From contig NZ_JAUSQZ010000001.1 in assembly GCF_030811555.1 (NCBI RefSeq), positions 6,879,241 through 6,943,240 on the forward strand: DNA of 64,000 nucleotides, written 5' to 3'. This DNA comes from Kineosporia succinea (lineage in GTDB: Bacteria > Actinomycetota > Actinomycetes > Actinomycetales > Kineosporiaceae). This document shows, piece after piece, positions 34,032 through 42,735 of this stretch (the stretch's first letter is position 1; each line of letters starts with the position of its first letter). A program made the translations under genes and the position numbers. The notes under the pieces are model-generated. The model did not search any database and was not told the DNA's origin. It saw nothing but the letters and a program-made list of their open reading frames with translations.

Positions 34032-35696
34032 TCAGCTCAGGCCCTCGGCGATGGGGCCGAGCGCCAGGGCCGGCAGGAAGGTCAGGGCCACGACGATCAC
34101 GACCACGCCGACGAGCATCCCGACGAACAGCGGCTGGTAGGTCTTCAGCGTGCCCGCACTCTCCGGCGTCGGCCTCTGAGCGGCCAGGGAACCGGCCAGG
34201 CCGAGCACGAAGATGATCGGCAGCAGACGCCCGAGCAGCATGCAGACGCCCAGCGCGGTGTTGTAGAAGCCGGTGTTCGCACTCAGGCCGGCGAAGGCCG
34301 AGCCGTTGTTGTTGCTCGCGGAGGTGAAGGCGTAGAGCACCTCGGAGAATCCGTGGGAACCGGCGCTGAGCATCGACTCCCGCGCGGCCGGGTCCGCCAT
34401 CGCGACCGCCGTGCCGACCAGGACCAGGCCCGGCGTGGTGAGCAGGTACAGCGAGGCGAACTTGATCTCGCGCGAGCCGATCTTCTTGCCCAGGTACTCC
34501 GGGGTGCGCCCGACCATCAGGCCGGCCACGAAGACCGTGATCACCGCGAGCATCAGCATCCCATACAGGCCGGAACCGGTTCCGCCCGGCGCGATCTCGC
34601 CCAGCATCATGTTCAGCATGGCCAGGCCGCCGCCGAACGAGGTGTACGAGGAGTGGAACGAGTCCACCGCCCCGGTCGAGGTCAGCGTGGTCGCCGCCCC
34701 GAAGGTCGCCGAGTTCAGCACGCCCAGACGCTGCTCCACGCCCTCCGTCGCCGAGCCCGCGGCCGCCGGCACGGTGTTGCCGCCCCCCAGGCCGTTGCTC
34801 AGGTTCAGCAGCGTGATGCTGCTCAGCGCGATGACGCTCATGGCGGCGAGGATCGCGTAACCCTGCTTGTTGCTGCCGACCATCCGGCCGAACGCCCGCG
34901 GCATGGCCACGGGGATCAGCAGGATCAGGAAGATCTGGATCCAGTTCGTCCAGGCCGTCGGGTTCGACAGCGGGTGGGCGCTGTTCACGTTCCAGAACCC
35001 GCCGCCGTTGGTGCCCAGCAGCTTGATCGCCTCCTGGCTGGCCGCGGGGCCGCCCGGGACGGTCTGGGCCCCACCGGCCAGGGTCTGGATCTCGTTCCCG
35101 GCCGAGAAGTTCTGCACCGCACCGGCCGCCACGAAGACGATCGCGGCCACGGTCGCGACCGGCAGCAGGATCCGCAGGCAGATCCGGGTCAGGTCGACCC
35201 AGAAGTTGCCCAGGTGCTCCGTGCGGCTGCGCGCGAAACCTCGCACCAGAGCCACACACACGGCGACCCCGACGGCCGCGGAGACGAAGTTCTGCACCGC
35301 CAGCCCGGACATCTGGGCCAGGTGACCCATGGTGGACTCACCCGAGTAGGCCTGCCAGTTGGTGTTGGCCATGAAGCTCACGGCCGTGTTCCAGGACAGC
35401 CCGGGAGGCAGGCTGTCGAAGCCCAGCGACAGCATCAGCCGGCCCTGCAGACGCAGCAGCAGGTACAGGGCCGCCAGCGAGATCAGGGAGAAGGCCAGCA
35501 CGCTGCGGGCGTACACGCCCCACGGCTGCTCGGCCCCGGGGTCGACCCCGATCGCCCGGTAGACGCCCCGCTCCACACGGGAGTGCCCGGTGCCGGTGAA
35601 GACCCGGTAGAGGTAGTCGCCGGCGGGCCGGTACACAGCCGCGAGCACGACGACGAGCGAGACGACGAAGACGACCCCCGCGGTGGTGTCGCTCAT
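34032..35696 (-). CDS. kdpA: Potassium-transporting ATPase subunit KdpA
   Basis: A 554-residue channel-like subunit with about ten helices and four selectivity-filter-type loops: [36 protein letters not shown] and the fourth pore region ([14 protein letters not shown]). It binds and conducts K+ into KdpB. ATG at 35696 shares one base with the kdpF stop (TGATG), so KdpF and KdpA are translationally coupled. The length matches the family (about 550-600). Confidence 0.97.
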   Translation of the reverse strand: MSDTTAGVVFVVSLVVVLAAVYRPAGDYLYRVFTGTGHSRVERGVYRAIGVDPGAEQPWGVYARSVLAFSLISLAALYLLLRLQGRLMLSLGFDSLPPGLSWNTAVSFMANTNWQAYSGESTMGHLAQMSGLAVQNFVSAAVGVAVCVALVRGFARSRTEHLGNFWVDLTRICLRILLPVATVAAIVFVAAGAVQNFSAGNEIQTLAGGAQTVPGGPAASQEAIKLLGTNGGGFWNVNSAHPLSNPTAWTNWIQIFLILLIPVAMPRAFGRMVGSNKQGYAILAAMSVIALSSITLLNLSNGLGGGNTVPAAAGSATEGVEQRLGVLNSATFGAATTLTSTGAVDSFHSSYTSFGGGLAMLNMMLGEIAPGGTGSGLYGMLMLAVITVFVAGLMVGRTPEYLGKKIGSREIKFASLYLLTTPGLVLVGTAVAMADPAARESMLSAGSHGFSEVLYAFTSASNNNGSAFAGLSANTGFYNTALGVCMLLGRLLPIIFVLGLAGSLAAQRPTPESAGTLKTYQPLFVGMLVGVVVIVVALTFLPALALGPIAEGLS

Positions 35697-35785
35697 CAGA
35701 ACTTCTCCGGGAACAGCAGGGCAGCCAGCATGAACACGGTCAGGCCGAGTGCGATCACCAGTCCGGCCAGGTTCAGGAGAGTCAC
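35696..35785 (-). CDS. kdpF: KdpF small subunit
   Basis: A 29-residue single-helix peptide beginning (V/M)[18 protein letters not shown] and ending LLFPEKF, the characteristic KdpF ending. GTG at 35785 has GGAG 7 nt upstream. Its TGA shares a base with the kdpA ATG. KdpF is the lipid-like stabilising subunit of the pump. Its start overlaps the stop of another tiny upstream gene (35782-35865) by 4 nt. Confidence 0.92.
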   Translation of the reverse strand: MTLLNLAGLVIALGLTVFMLAALLFPEKF

Positions 35786-35865
35786 AGCCGCTCCACCCCT
35801 CGCACGATCAACGCCAGGGCGCCGAAGAGCCCCAGCGTCAGCAGCAGATACAACAGGTCAAGCAC
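35782..35865 (-). CDS. Hydrophobic microprotein at the head of the kdp operon
   Basis: A 27-residue frame beginning with GTG at 35865, GAGGG 6 nt upstream, encodes a single hydrophobic helix ([20 protein letters not shown]) with a basic/acidic tail RGVERL. Its TGA overlaps the kdpF GTG (GTGA), so the two are translationally coupled in the manner of every other junction of the operon. It is not KdpF, which follows with its own FPEKF ending. It could be an additional pump subunit or a regulator of KdpD/KdpB. Coding is supported by ribosome site, coupling and composition; the function is unknown. Confidence 0.75.
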   Translation of the reverse strand: MLDLLYLLLTLGLFGALALIVRGVERL

Positions 35866-35951
35866 CGCTATCCCTCACACTTTCGACATACGTCCCGGCT
35901 TCCAGCCGGCCGTGAGCAAGCACACCGCCCGGCGGGCCGCGAGGGGAGATG

Positions 35952-36001
35952 CCTTGACGCGTCCTTGACGGGCCGGGCCTCGATCCCGACAGCTTCTTGA
36001 C
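35952..36001 (-). promoter_or_regulatory. GTCAAGG direct repeats upstream of kdp, candidate KdpE site
   Basis: Reading the kdp strand, GTCAAGG occurs at 35969-35963 and 35958-35952, an 11-bp period, and GTCAAGA at 36001-35995, 32 bp (about three turns) further upstream. Tandem heptamers one turn apart are typical of OmpR/PhoB-class regulators, to which KdpE belongs. They lie about 87-136 bp upstream of the first GTG of the operon. No clear -10/-35 pair could be fixed. Confidence 0.5.
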
Positions 36002-36052
36002 ACCGGGGCGGGCGCTCACATCTGCGGCGGCGACCTCACCGGGCCAAACCAC

Positions 36053-36091
36053 GCCGCCCCCGTCGAGAACCTGGTCCTCGACGGGGGCGGC
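36053..36091. terminator. Strong terminator after the import/hydrolase operon
   Basis: GCCGCCCCCGTCGAG (36053-36067) and CTCGACGGGGGCGGC (36077-36091) pair perfectly over 15 bp around a 9-nt loop. It lies about 105 nt past the stop of the MFS gene (36196, minus) and upstream of kdp, insulating the kdp promoter from the long upstream operon. Confidence 0.85.
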
Positions 36092-36195
36092 GGGCATCCG
36101 TCCCGGCCCGACGCGAGAGGCGGGCCGGGACGCAACTGCCGTGGATGCCGCTCAGCGGGGCGGTGTCGACCGAGCCGTCGACCTGCCGGGCCTGG

Positions 36196-37719
36196 TCACC
36201 GCGGCCGGGGCGAGGCCGGCGTCGTCAGGCCCGACGCCGGACGTGGCGGTCGCGGTGGCTGCGGCGCCGATGACGCCGGGTCCGGAGCCTCGCACCGGGC
36301 CGGTCCCCGCCCGCGCGGTATGCACAGGCCGGTGACGGCCGAGACCAGGCCCGCGAGCGCGCAGATCCAGAACCCCCGGGTGAAACCGGAGTCTGAGACG
36401 AGCGACGTCGCCACCAGCGCCGTGCCGAGGCTGCCCCCGAGCGAGCGGGCCAGGGTGTTCACACCGGTCGCGACGCCGATCTGGCTGGGCGGTACGTGCT
36501 CGACCACGGCGTTGGCCAGCGCGGCGAAGGCCAGGCCCATGCCGATCCCCAGACCGGTGCTGCAGACCAGCAACTGCCAGTACCCGCTGTGGTCCAGCGC
36601 GGGCAGGGCCATCGACGCGGCCACCACCAGCGCGCCCCCGGTGATCAGGCCGCGCGTGCCGTAACGGGTACTGAGTCTTCCGGAGACCGGGCCGAAGATC
36701 AGCGACATCAGGGCCGAGGGCAGGAGGAAGAGCCCGGCCACGGTGACACTGGCACCGAAACCATAACCGCCGGAACGGGGTACGGTCAGCAGCTGCGGGA
36801 TCAGCAGGAAGCTGCCGAACAGCGCGAACCCGATGGCCAGCGCCGCCAGGTCCGTCGCCCAGACCGCCCGGCGCCGCAGCACCCGGAGGTCGACGAGCGG
36901 GTGCGGCGAACGGGACTCGCTGACCAGCCAGGCCGCGGCCAGCACCACCGCACCGGCCAGCAGGCTCAGCACCCGTGCGCTCGTCCAGCCCCAGACCCCG
37001 GCCTTGCTCAGCCCCAGCAGCAGGGCCGTGAGCCAGCCGGTCAGCAGCACCGGCGGCAGTGGCGAGATCCCGCCCGGCGCCCGGGACGAGGAATCGGGCA
37101 GCCAGTACCAGGCCCCCACCAGGACCACGAGCGTGAGCAGTGCCGGGATCCAGAACAGCCAGCGCCAGCCCAGCACCTCGACGACCGGCCCGGCCGCGAC
37201 GATGCCGATTCCCCCACCGACACCGAGAGTGCCCGACAGCAGGCCGATTCCGGAGGCCACCCGCTCGGGCGGCAGCTGGTCCCGCACGATCCCGAACGAC
37301 AGCGGGTACAGGGCCCCGGCCGCGCCCTGCACGAGGCGCCCGGCGATCAGCACCCCCATCGTCGGCGCGCTCGCCGCGACCACCCCGCCGACGGCCAGCA
37401 GAAAGAGCACGCCCAGCAGCAGGTTCCGTCGCCCGTACAGGTCTCCCAGCCGCCCGGCCAGCGGTGTGGCGACCGCAGCCGCGAGCAGGTACCCGGTCAG
37501 CACCCAGCTCGAGGTCGAGGGGTCGGCCCCGAGCTCGGCGCCCATCGTCCCCAGGGCGGGGTTGACCAGTGACTGCAGCACCGAGAAGTTGCCGGCCCCC
37601 AGGGCCAGCAGGGTCAGCAGCAGAACGGGGGACGCGCCGGGGCGCCCGGGCGGTGGGGTCGCCTCGGCCGGCGGGTCGCCGGGGAGCGGGGACGAACCGC
37701 CGGCCGAGGCGGGGTTCAC
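36196..37719 (-). CDS. MFS transporter (DHA2-like) closing the operon
   Basis: A 507-residue major-facilitator exporter of the EmrB/QacA type with about 14 helices: motif A-like GRLGDLYGRRNLL, motif C-like GLLSGTLGVGGGIGIVAAGP, and a later DLAALAIGFALFGSFLL half. A Pro/Arg-rich cytoplasmic tail of about 50 residues follows the last helix. The GTG start at 37719 overlaps the hydantoinase TGA (GTGA); the frame continues upstream only as an antisense artefact. As last gene of an import-and-hydrolysis operon it may export a product or a toxic analogue, by inference. Confidence 0.9.
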   Translation of the reverse strand: MNPASAGGSSPLPGDPPAEATPPPGRPGASPVLLLTLLALGAGNFSVLQSLVNPALGTMGAELGADPSTSSWVLTGYLLAAAVATPLAGRLGDLYGRRNLLLGVLFLLAVGGVVAASAPTMGVLIAGRLVQGAAGALYPLSFGIVRDQLPPERVASGIGLLSGTLGVGGGIGIVAAGPVVEVLGWRWLFWIPALLTLVVLVGAWYWLPDSSSRAPGGISPLPPVLLTGWLTALLLGLSKAGVWGWTSARVLSLLAGAVVLAAAWLVSESRSPHPLVDLRVLRRRAVWATDLAALAIGFALFGSFLLIPQLLTVPRSGGYGFGASVTVAGLFLLPSALMSLIFGPVSGRLSTRYGTRGLITGGALVVAASMALPALDHSGYWQLLVCSTGLGIGMGLAFAALANAVVEHVPPSQIGVATGVNTLARSLGGSLGTALVATSLVSDSGFTRGFWICALAGLVSAVTGLCIPRGRGPARCEAPDPASSAPQPPRPPRPASGLTTPASPRPR

Positions 37720-39197
37720 CGCCCGGCCGCCGGGGTGACGGTGGTGGGGCGGGCGACGTAGCGCCCGGTCGGCTCTCCGGTGACGACGCCCTTGGTCAGG
37801 ACCCGGTGACCGCGGACCCAGGTGTCGGTGACGGTCGCGCCGACCTCGAACCCGTCGAACGGGGTGTACTCCTGCGTGGACTCGGAATCGGCCGGGTCGA
37901 CGGTGAAGGAGCGGTTCGGGTCGACCAGCGCGAGGTCGGCGTCGTAGCCGACCGCGATCGTCCCCTTGCTGCCCAGACCGTACCGCTGGGCCGGGTTCCA
38001 CGACGTCAGAGCCGCGATCCGGCGCAGCGACAGACCACGCTTGGTGCCCTCGCCGACCAGGCCGGGCAGGAGGTACTCGGCTCCCCCGAACCCGGACTTC
38101 GCTGCGAAGACGTCCTCGCGGGGATCACCGAACTTCTTCTCGTCCTTGCAGCAGGCGTGGTCACTGACCACCCAGCTGACGTCACCGGCCAGCAGGTGCT
38201 CCCACAGGGCCTCGACGTCGGCGCGCGGGCGCAGCGGCGGGTTGACCTTGCCCCCGATGCCGGCGGCGGTGTCGATGTCGGCCAGCAGGTGCCCGATCGT
38301 GACCTCGCGGCGGAAGTCCAGGTGCGGGAACGTCTTGGCCATCAGCATCGCCGCGCGCATCGCCTTGGCCGAGGACAGGTGCAGCAGGTTGATGTTGGCC
38401 AGGTTCGTCTCATCGGCCAGTACGGCGGCGATGCTCACGGCCAGCGCCTCGGAGTGCTGCGGGCGCGAGGCGCTGTAGGCGGCCAGGCCGGACAGCGTGC
38501 CCTCCTGCTCGACGAGTCTGGTGTAGGCACTCATGATCTCGGCGGTCTCGCAGTGCAGCGACAGCGAGATCGCGTCGGCCAGGTCCGGGAAACGCTCCCG
38601 GGCGGCCTGCACACCGCGCATGACGAACTCGAAGTGCGCCAGGTCGTAGCGCTCGTCGGGCGGGGTCATCAGGAAGCTGGACTGGTCGGACGAGCGCCCG
38701 TGCAGGCCGTGCGAGCCGTAGAACATGAAGATCTTGAACGAGGTGACGCCGAACTCCTCGATCAGCGCGGGGATCTCGTCGATGTGCTGGTTCATCATCG
38801 GCGCCAGGTGGAAGGCGTAGTCGACGTACGAGCGGTCCTGCGACGCGGCCAGGACCTTCGGGAAGAACTCGCGGTACGGACCGCCCTCGTTGAGGTAGTA
38901 CTGGCCCGTGCGCATGTAGGTCAGGCCGGTGGTCACGCCGCCCTGCGCCGAGGCCCGGCTCTCGGTCGTGGTGTCCTCGGACAGCGGGTTGTAGATGCCC
39001 CAGTGCTGGTGGGCGTCCACCACTCCGGGGAAGGCGAGCAGCCCCGCGCCGTCGACGACGTTCGCCACGCCCTCGACCGGCAGACCGGCCTCGATCCGCA
39101 CGAACTTCCCGTCGGCGATGCCGATGTCGAGCAGCTCCCCCGCGTCCGGACCGGCGTCGGGACGCACGACGGTGACGTTCTTGATGACAGTGTCCAC
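37716..39197 (-). CDS. Cyclic amidohydrolase (hydantoinase/dihydropyrimidinase/allantoinase family)
   Basis: A 493-residue metal-dependent amidohydrolase that opens cyclic amides or ureides. The binuclear metal ligands are visible: DAHQHWG (the HxH pair), the carboxylated Lys in TSFKIFMFYG, His in SLHCETAE, His in LLHLSSAKA and Asp in WVVSDHACC. The C-terminal composite barrel follows (GTIAVGYDADLALVDPN). Length and motifs fit D-hydantoinase/allantoinase-like proteins; dihydroorotase is less likely because no pyrimidine gene is nearby. It lies 13 nt after the metal-poor amidohydrolase and overlaps the MFS start. The substrate is probably what the upstream ABC importer brings in. Confidence 0.88.
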   Translation of the reverse strand: MDTVIKNVTVVRPDAGPDAGELLDIGIADGKFVRIEAGLPVEGVANVVDGAGLLAFPGVVDAHQHWGIYNPLSEDTTTESRASAQGGVTTGLTYMRTGQYYLNEGGPYREFFPKVLAASQDRSYVDYAFHLAPMMNQHIDEIPALIEEFGVTSFKIFMFYGSHGLHGRSSDQSSFLMTPPDERYDLAHFEFVMRGVQAARERFPDLADAISLSLHCETAEIMSAYTRLVEQEGTLSGLAAYSASRPQHSEALAVSIAAVLADETNLANINLLHLSSAKAMRAAMLMAKTFPHLDFRREVTIGHLLADIDTAAGIGGKVNPPLRPRADVEALWEHLLAGDVSWVVSDHACCKDEKKFGDPREDVFAAKSGFGGAEYLLPGLVGEGTKRGLSLRRIAALTSWNPAQRYGLGSKGTIAVGYDADLALVDPNRSFTVDPADSESTQEYTPFDGFEVGATVTDTWVRGHRVLTKGVVTGEPTGRYVARPTTVTPAAGR

Positions 39198-39210
39198 GAT
39201 GGTGCTCTTT

Positions 39211-40140
39211 TCAGACGGTGGGGAGCGGAACGGTTCCGGGTGCGGGCATCTCGTGCTCGAGCTCGGGCAGGCTGAACAGGCGGCGGCCGTTGTGGGCGAA
39301 GAGCTTGTCGCGGATCTCGTCGGAGAAGTCCATCGCGTCGATGTCGGCGAAGGTCTGCTCGAGGTCCATGCTCATGTAGTTGGTCGCGAACACGGCCCGG
39401 TTGCTGGTGCTGTTGAAGTTCGGGTTGCCCTTGTCCGAGCGGTCCTTCGACCACGGGTGCTGGCCGCCGAAACCGGTTCCCTTGATGAAGCGGATCAGGT
39501 CCTCGTGCCACAGGTCGGTCGGGAACCCGTCGGCGCCGACGTAGAAGTTGGGCCGGAACTCGGCGTAGGCCATGAGTTCCCGTTCCCAGGGATAGCCGCA
39601 GTGGGTGGCCACGAGCTTCAGGTCGGGGAAGTCGGCGGCGACCCGGTCGAAGAACTGGGGGTGCCCCATCGAGCGCGGTGCCTTGGCGGCCATGCACTCG
39701 ACCTGGAAGGGCACGCCGAGCTCCTCGGCCTTGGCGTAGTACGGGTAGTAGAGCCGGTCGTCGGCCGGCACCTGCGACCACGACGAGTAGGTGTGCGCCC
39801 CGACGAACCCGAAGTCCCGCACGGCCTCCTCGAACAGCCGCACGCCGGGCATCTTGTTGAGCGGGTCGATGCCGGCGGTGGCGAACAGCCGGTTCGGGCT
39901 CTTGGCCACGAAGTCCCGCAGGAACTCGTACGACATCCCCCAGTGCTGCCCGTACTTGCGGGCCGGGATCACCGACTGGCCGATGCCGTAGTGGTCCATG
40001 CGCTGCAGCAGCTGCTCCAGCGACAGCGGGTTCAGGATGCTGGGCACGCGCAGGTGCGGGGGCACCTCGCTGATGTCCTTGACGGCTCCCTCCGGGGTGA
40101 CGGGGACCAGGACGTCGACGATCGGGATGCGGGCTTTCAT
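39211..40140 (-). CDS. Amidohydrolase-2 family protein lacking most metal ligands
   Basis: A 309-residue TIM-barrel protein of the amidohydrolase-2 family (relatives of ACMSD and resorcylate decarboxylase). Family members start with a DxHxH-type metal motif; here the aligned stretch is VDVLVPV, with both His replaced. The His of the mid-barrel motif is kept (ATHCGYPWERE), but the C-terminal Asp that normally follows a FGSD/GTD turn is Asn (VFATNYMSMD). Three of four metal ligands therefore appear missing while the fold is well kept. ATG at 40140 overlaps the upstream ATPase stop (ATGA). It may be a metal-free enzyme, a binding protein or a regulator of the hydantoinase; this is unresolved. 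Confidence 0.85.
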   Translation of the reverse strand: MKARIPIVDVLVPVTPEGAVKDISEVPPHLRVPSILNPLSLEQLLQRMDHYGIGQSVIPARKYGQHWGMSYEFLRDFVAKSPNRLFATAGIDPLNKMPGVRLFEEAVRDFGFVGAHTYSSWSQVPADDRLYYPYYAKAEELGVPFQVECMAAKAPRSMGHPQFFDRVAADFPDLKLVATHCGYPWERELMAYAEFRPNFYVGADGFPTDLWHEDLIRFIKGTGFGGQHPWSKDRSDKGNPNFNSTSNRAVFATNYMSMDLEQTFADIDAMDFSDEIRDKLFAHNGRRLFSLPELEHEMPAPGTVPLPTV

Positions 40141-40985
40141 GACACTCCTCGGCTCTCGGTGCAGGACGGCATGACCAGGTGCCCGGCCCCGGCCTCGGCC
40201 AGGGCGGGTGCGGTCTCGATCGCGGGGCACGGCGCGCTGGTCGCCGTGCAGTAGGGACCCAGCGAGCAGGCCTGCTCGCCGGGGTCGGGTTCGGGCAGCG
40301 GGTCCCCGACGGCGGCCGCCAGCAGCGCCCGGGTGTACGGGTGCCGCGCGTCGTTCCAGATGGCCGGCGAGGGGCCGATCTCCACCAGGCGGCCGCGGTG
40401 CAGCACGGCGATCCGGTCGGCCAGGTAGGCCGCGGCGGGCAGGTCGTGCGTCACCAGCAGGCTGGTCAGCCCGCGTTGGGCGCGCAGGTCCTGCAGCAGC
40501 TGCAGCACCTGGGCCTGCACGGACGGGTCGAGGGCGGAGGTGGGCTCGTCCAGCACCAGCAGGTCGGGCCGGGCGACCAGGGCCCGTGCGATGCTGACCC
40601 GCTGCTGCTGCCCGCCGCTGAGCGCGGCCGGGCGGCGGGTGAGGACGGCGTCGTCCAGCCCCACCGCCTTCAGCGCCGCGCGGACCGGTTCCCCCGCGGC
40701 CCCTCTCCCGCCCAGCGGTTCGGCGACGATCCGGCCCACGCTCATGCGCGGGTTCAGGGAGTCGGAGGGGTCCTGGGCCACGTAGGCGGTGCGGGTCCGC
40801 CCGTCGCGGCGGAACGTGCCGGACGTCAGGCGTTCCTGCCCCAGCATCACCCGGGCCAGGGTCGACTTGCCCGAGCCGCTCTCCCCGATGACCGCCAGGC
40901 ACTCCCCCGGGGCCACCGTCAGGGTGATCCGGTCCAGGGCCACGTTCGCGCCGTAGACCATCCGCGCGTCCTCGAGTTCGATCAC
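40137..40985 (-). CDS. Peptide/opine-type ABC importer ATPase (DppF-like)
   Basis: A 282-residue ATPase with Walker A (GESGSGKST), Q-loop (AYVAQDPSDSLNPRM), signature LSGGQQQRV, Walker B (LLVLDEPTSALDPS) and the oligopeptide-importer C-terminal Cys cluster (CSLGPYC and PCPAIE) that in DppD/DppF-type ATPases binds an Fe-S cluster. GTG at 40985 overlaps the preceding ATPase stop by 4 nt, and its TGA overlaps the amidohydrolase ATG. It pairs with the 40982-41854 ATPase to power the importer. Confidence 0.93.
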   Translation of the reverse strand: MIELEDARMVYGANVALDRITLTVAPGECLAVIGESGSGKSTLARVMLGQERLTSGTFRRDGRTRTAYVAQDPSDSLNPRMSVGRIVAEPLGGRGAAGEPVRAALKAVGLDDAVLTRRPAALSGGQQQRVSIARALVARPDLLVLDEPTSALDPSVQAQVLQLLQDLRAQRGLTSLLVTHDLPAAAYLADRIAVLHRGRLVEIGPSPAIWNDARHPYTRALLAAAVGDPLPEPDPGEQACSLGPYCTATSAPCPAIETAPALAEAGAGHLVMPSCTESRGVS

Positions 40986-41854
40986 CGGCCCGCTCCCACG
41001 GTCTCTTCGGCCACGTAGTGACCGGGTTCCTTCTCGACCAGCGCCGTCCCCGTGAGATCGGATCCGGCCTCCGGCAGCACCAGACGACGTCCGGGCTCGG
41101 GCACCGCGGCGATCAGGCTGCGGGTGTACGGATGCAGCGGGTCTTCGAGAACGGCTGCGGCCGGCCCGTGTTCGACCAGGACTCCCGAACGGAAGACCGC
41201 GATGCGCGTGGACATCCGCCGGGCCAGTCGCAGGTTGTGCGTGACCAGGACCAGGCTCGAGCCGGTGCGGCGGCGTGACTCCAGCAGCAGGTCGGCCACC
41301 CGCACGGTGACCAGCGGGTCCAGCCCCGAGGTGGGCTCGTCGGCCACCAGCAGCGGCTTCCCGGCGAACGTGGCCAACGCGATGCACACCCGCTGGGCCA
41401 TTCCACCGCTCAGCTCGTGCGGATGACGTCGCAGCACCGTCTCCGGGGCCCGCAGGCCCAGATCCGTCAGCGAGCGCACCGCCTGGCTGCGCCAGTCGCC
41501 GCCGGAGCCGAACTGGCGGAAGTGCTCGGCCACCGTGAGCACCGGCACGAGCGAGCGCTGGGTCAGCTGCGGCACGTACCCGACCTGCTGGAAGCGCCAC
41601 CGGGCGGCTTCCTTCGCGGTCGCCGCCACCGGGTCGAAGTCCTGGACCGTCACCGTGCCCTCGACCCCCGTCCCCGTCGGCAGCAGTCCCAGGAGCGAGG
41701 CCAGCAGCGTGGACTTGCCCGAGCCGCTCTCCCCCACGACGGCCAGGACCTCACCGGCGGCGACACCGAGGTGAACGTCGCGCAGGGCGGTCACTTCCGC
41801 CTGGCGGGTGCGGTATCTCACCGTCAGCCCGTCGATCTGCAGGGCCGGGTTCAC
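40982..41854 (-). CDS. Peptide/opine-type ABC importer ATPase (DppD-like)
   Basis: A 290-residue ATPase: Walker A (GESGSGKST), Q-loop (GYVPQLTQRSLVPV), signature LSGGMAQRV, Walker B (LLVADEPTSGLDPL) and H-loop LVTHN. The C-terminal extension (HPYTRSLIAAVPEPG) is that of Dpp/Opp/Nik importers. GTG at 41854 overlaps the permease stop (GTGA). Unlike its partner it shows no Cys cluster in the C-terminal tail. Confidence 0.93.
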   Translation of the reverse strand: MNPALQIDGLTVRYRTRQAEVTALRDVHLGVAAGEVLAVVGESGSGKSTLLASLLGLLPTGTGVEGTVTVQDFDPVAATAKEAARWRFQQVGYVPQLTQRSLVPVLTVAEHFRQFGSGGDWRSQAVRSLTDLGLRAPETVLRRHPHELSGGMAQRVCIALATFAGKPLLVADEPTSGLDPLVTVRVADLLLESRRRTGSSLVLVTHNLRLARRMSTRIAVFRSGVLVEHGPAAAVLEDPLHPYTRSLIAAVPEPGRRLVLPEAGSDLTGTALVEKEPGHYVAEETVGAGR

Positions 41855-42735
41855 CGGGCACCTCCCGGGATCTGCTCGACGTGACCCTGCAGCCGGTGCG
41901 ACAGCTCGCTGAACGCGAGCACGACGCTGAACAGGGCCAGGGACGGGAAGACGACCATCCACCACTGGTTCAGCGGCAGCAGCGGGATACCGGCCTTGAT
42001 CATGGAACCCCAGCTGGCACTGCCGGGTTCGGAGAGCCCGAGGAAGCTCAGGGCGCCGACCGAGGCGATGGCGTAGCCGATCGACAGCGAGAACTGGGGG
42101 AACAGCACGCCGGTGACGTTGGGCAGGATGTGCCGCCGGCGGATCGTGCCCTCACTGACGCCGTGGATCCGGGCGACGGTGACGTATCCGCGTTGCCGCA
42201 CCAGGCGCGCCTCGCTCTGCACCAGGCGGATGAACAGGGGCGTGTTGATGGCTGCGATGATGACGACGAGGATGGTGCGGGAGGTGCCGACCAGCCCGAT
42301 CACGGCCACCGCGACGACCAGCAGGGGCACGGCCTGGAAGACGTCGAGGCCGCGGGTGGCGAGGGCGGGCAGGCGTCCCTCGCCGCTCATCAGGATGCCG
42401 AGCCAGGTGCCGGCCACGGCCGCGACGAGGGCCCCGGCCAGGGCCATGAGCACGTCGAACTTGGCGGCGTGGACGGTGCGGGAGAGCACGTCGTAGCCGT
42501 CCTGGTCGACGCCGAACGGGTACCCGCCGCCCGGCGGGTGCAGGAGCACGGCCGGGTCGGCGACGGTCGGGCTGTGCGGGAACGCGCCGGTGAGCGACCA
42601 GCCGACCAGGCCCACGATCCAGCCCAGGCAGACCAGCACGACCGGGTCCCGCAACACCCGTGGGGCAGCACTTTTCGGGGTCGTCCCGGTGGTGTCGATG
42701 ATGGACGTCGTGGTCGCGTCGGTGGTGAGGCTCAC
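41851..42735 (-). CDS. ABC importer permease (DppC-like)
   Basis: A 294-residue permease with the binding-protein-dependent transport fold: N-terminal helix (VVLVCLGWIVGLVGWSL), HPPGGGYPFGVDQDGYDVLSR (typical LGTDxxGRDxxSR region of DppC), and five core helices with the EAA-type loop (GYVTVARIHGVSEGTIRRRH). The GTG start overlaps the DppB stop by 4 nt. It works as a heterodimer with the 42732-43742 product. Confidence 0.93.
   Translation of the reverse strand: MSLTTDATTTSIIDTTGTTPKSAAPRVLRDPVVLVCLGWIVGLVGWSLTGAFPHSPTVADPAVLLHPPGGGYPFGVDQDGYDVLSRTVHAAKFDVLMALAGALVAAVAGTWLGILMSGEGRLPALATRGLDVFQAVPLLVVAVAVIGLVGTSRTILVVIIAAINTPLFIRLVQSEARLVRQRGYVTVARIHGVSEGTIRRRHILPNVTGVLFPQFSLSIGYAIASVGALSFLGLSEPGSASWGSMIKAGIPLLPLNQWWMVVFPSLALFSVVLAFSELSHRLQGHVEQIPGGAR

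Noticed and set aside
35866-36052. Possible c-di-AMP (ydaO-type) riboswitch upstream of kdp
   Set aside because: Some actinobacterial K+ genes carry it, but I could not recognise its conserved core here; only direct repeats and no convincing multi-helix fold were seen.
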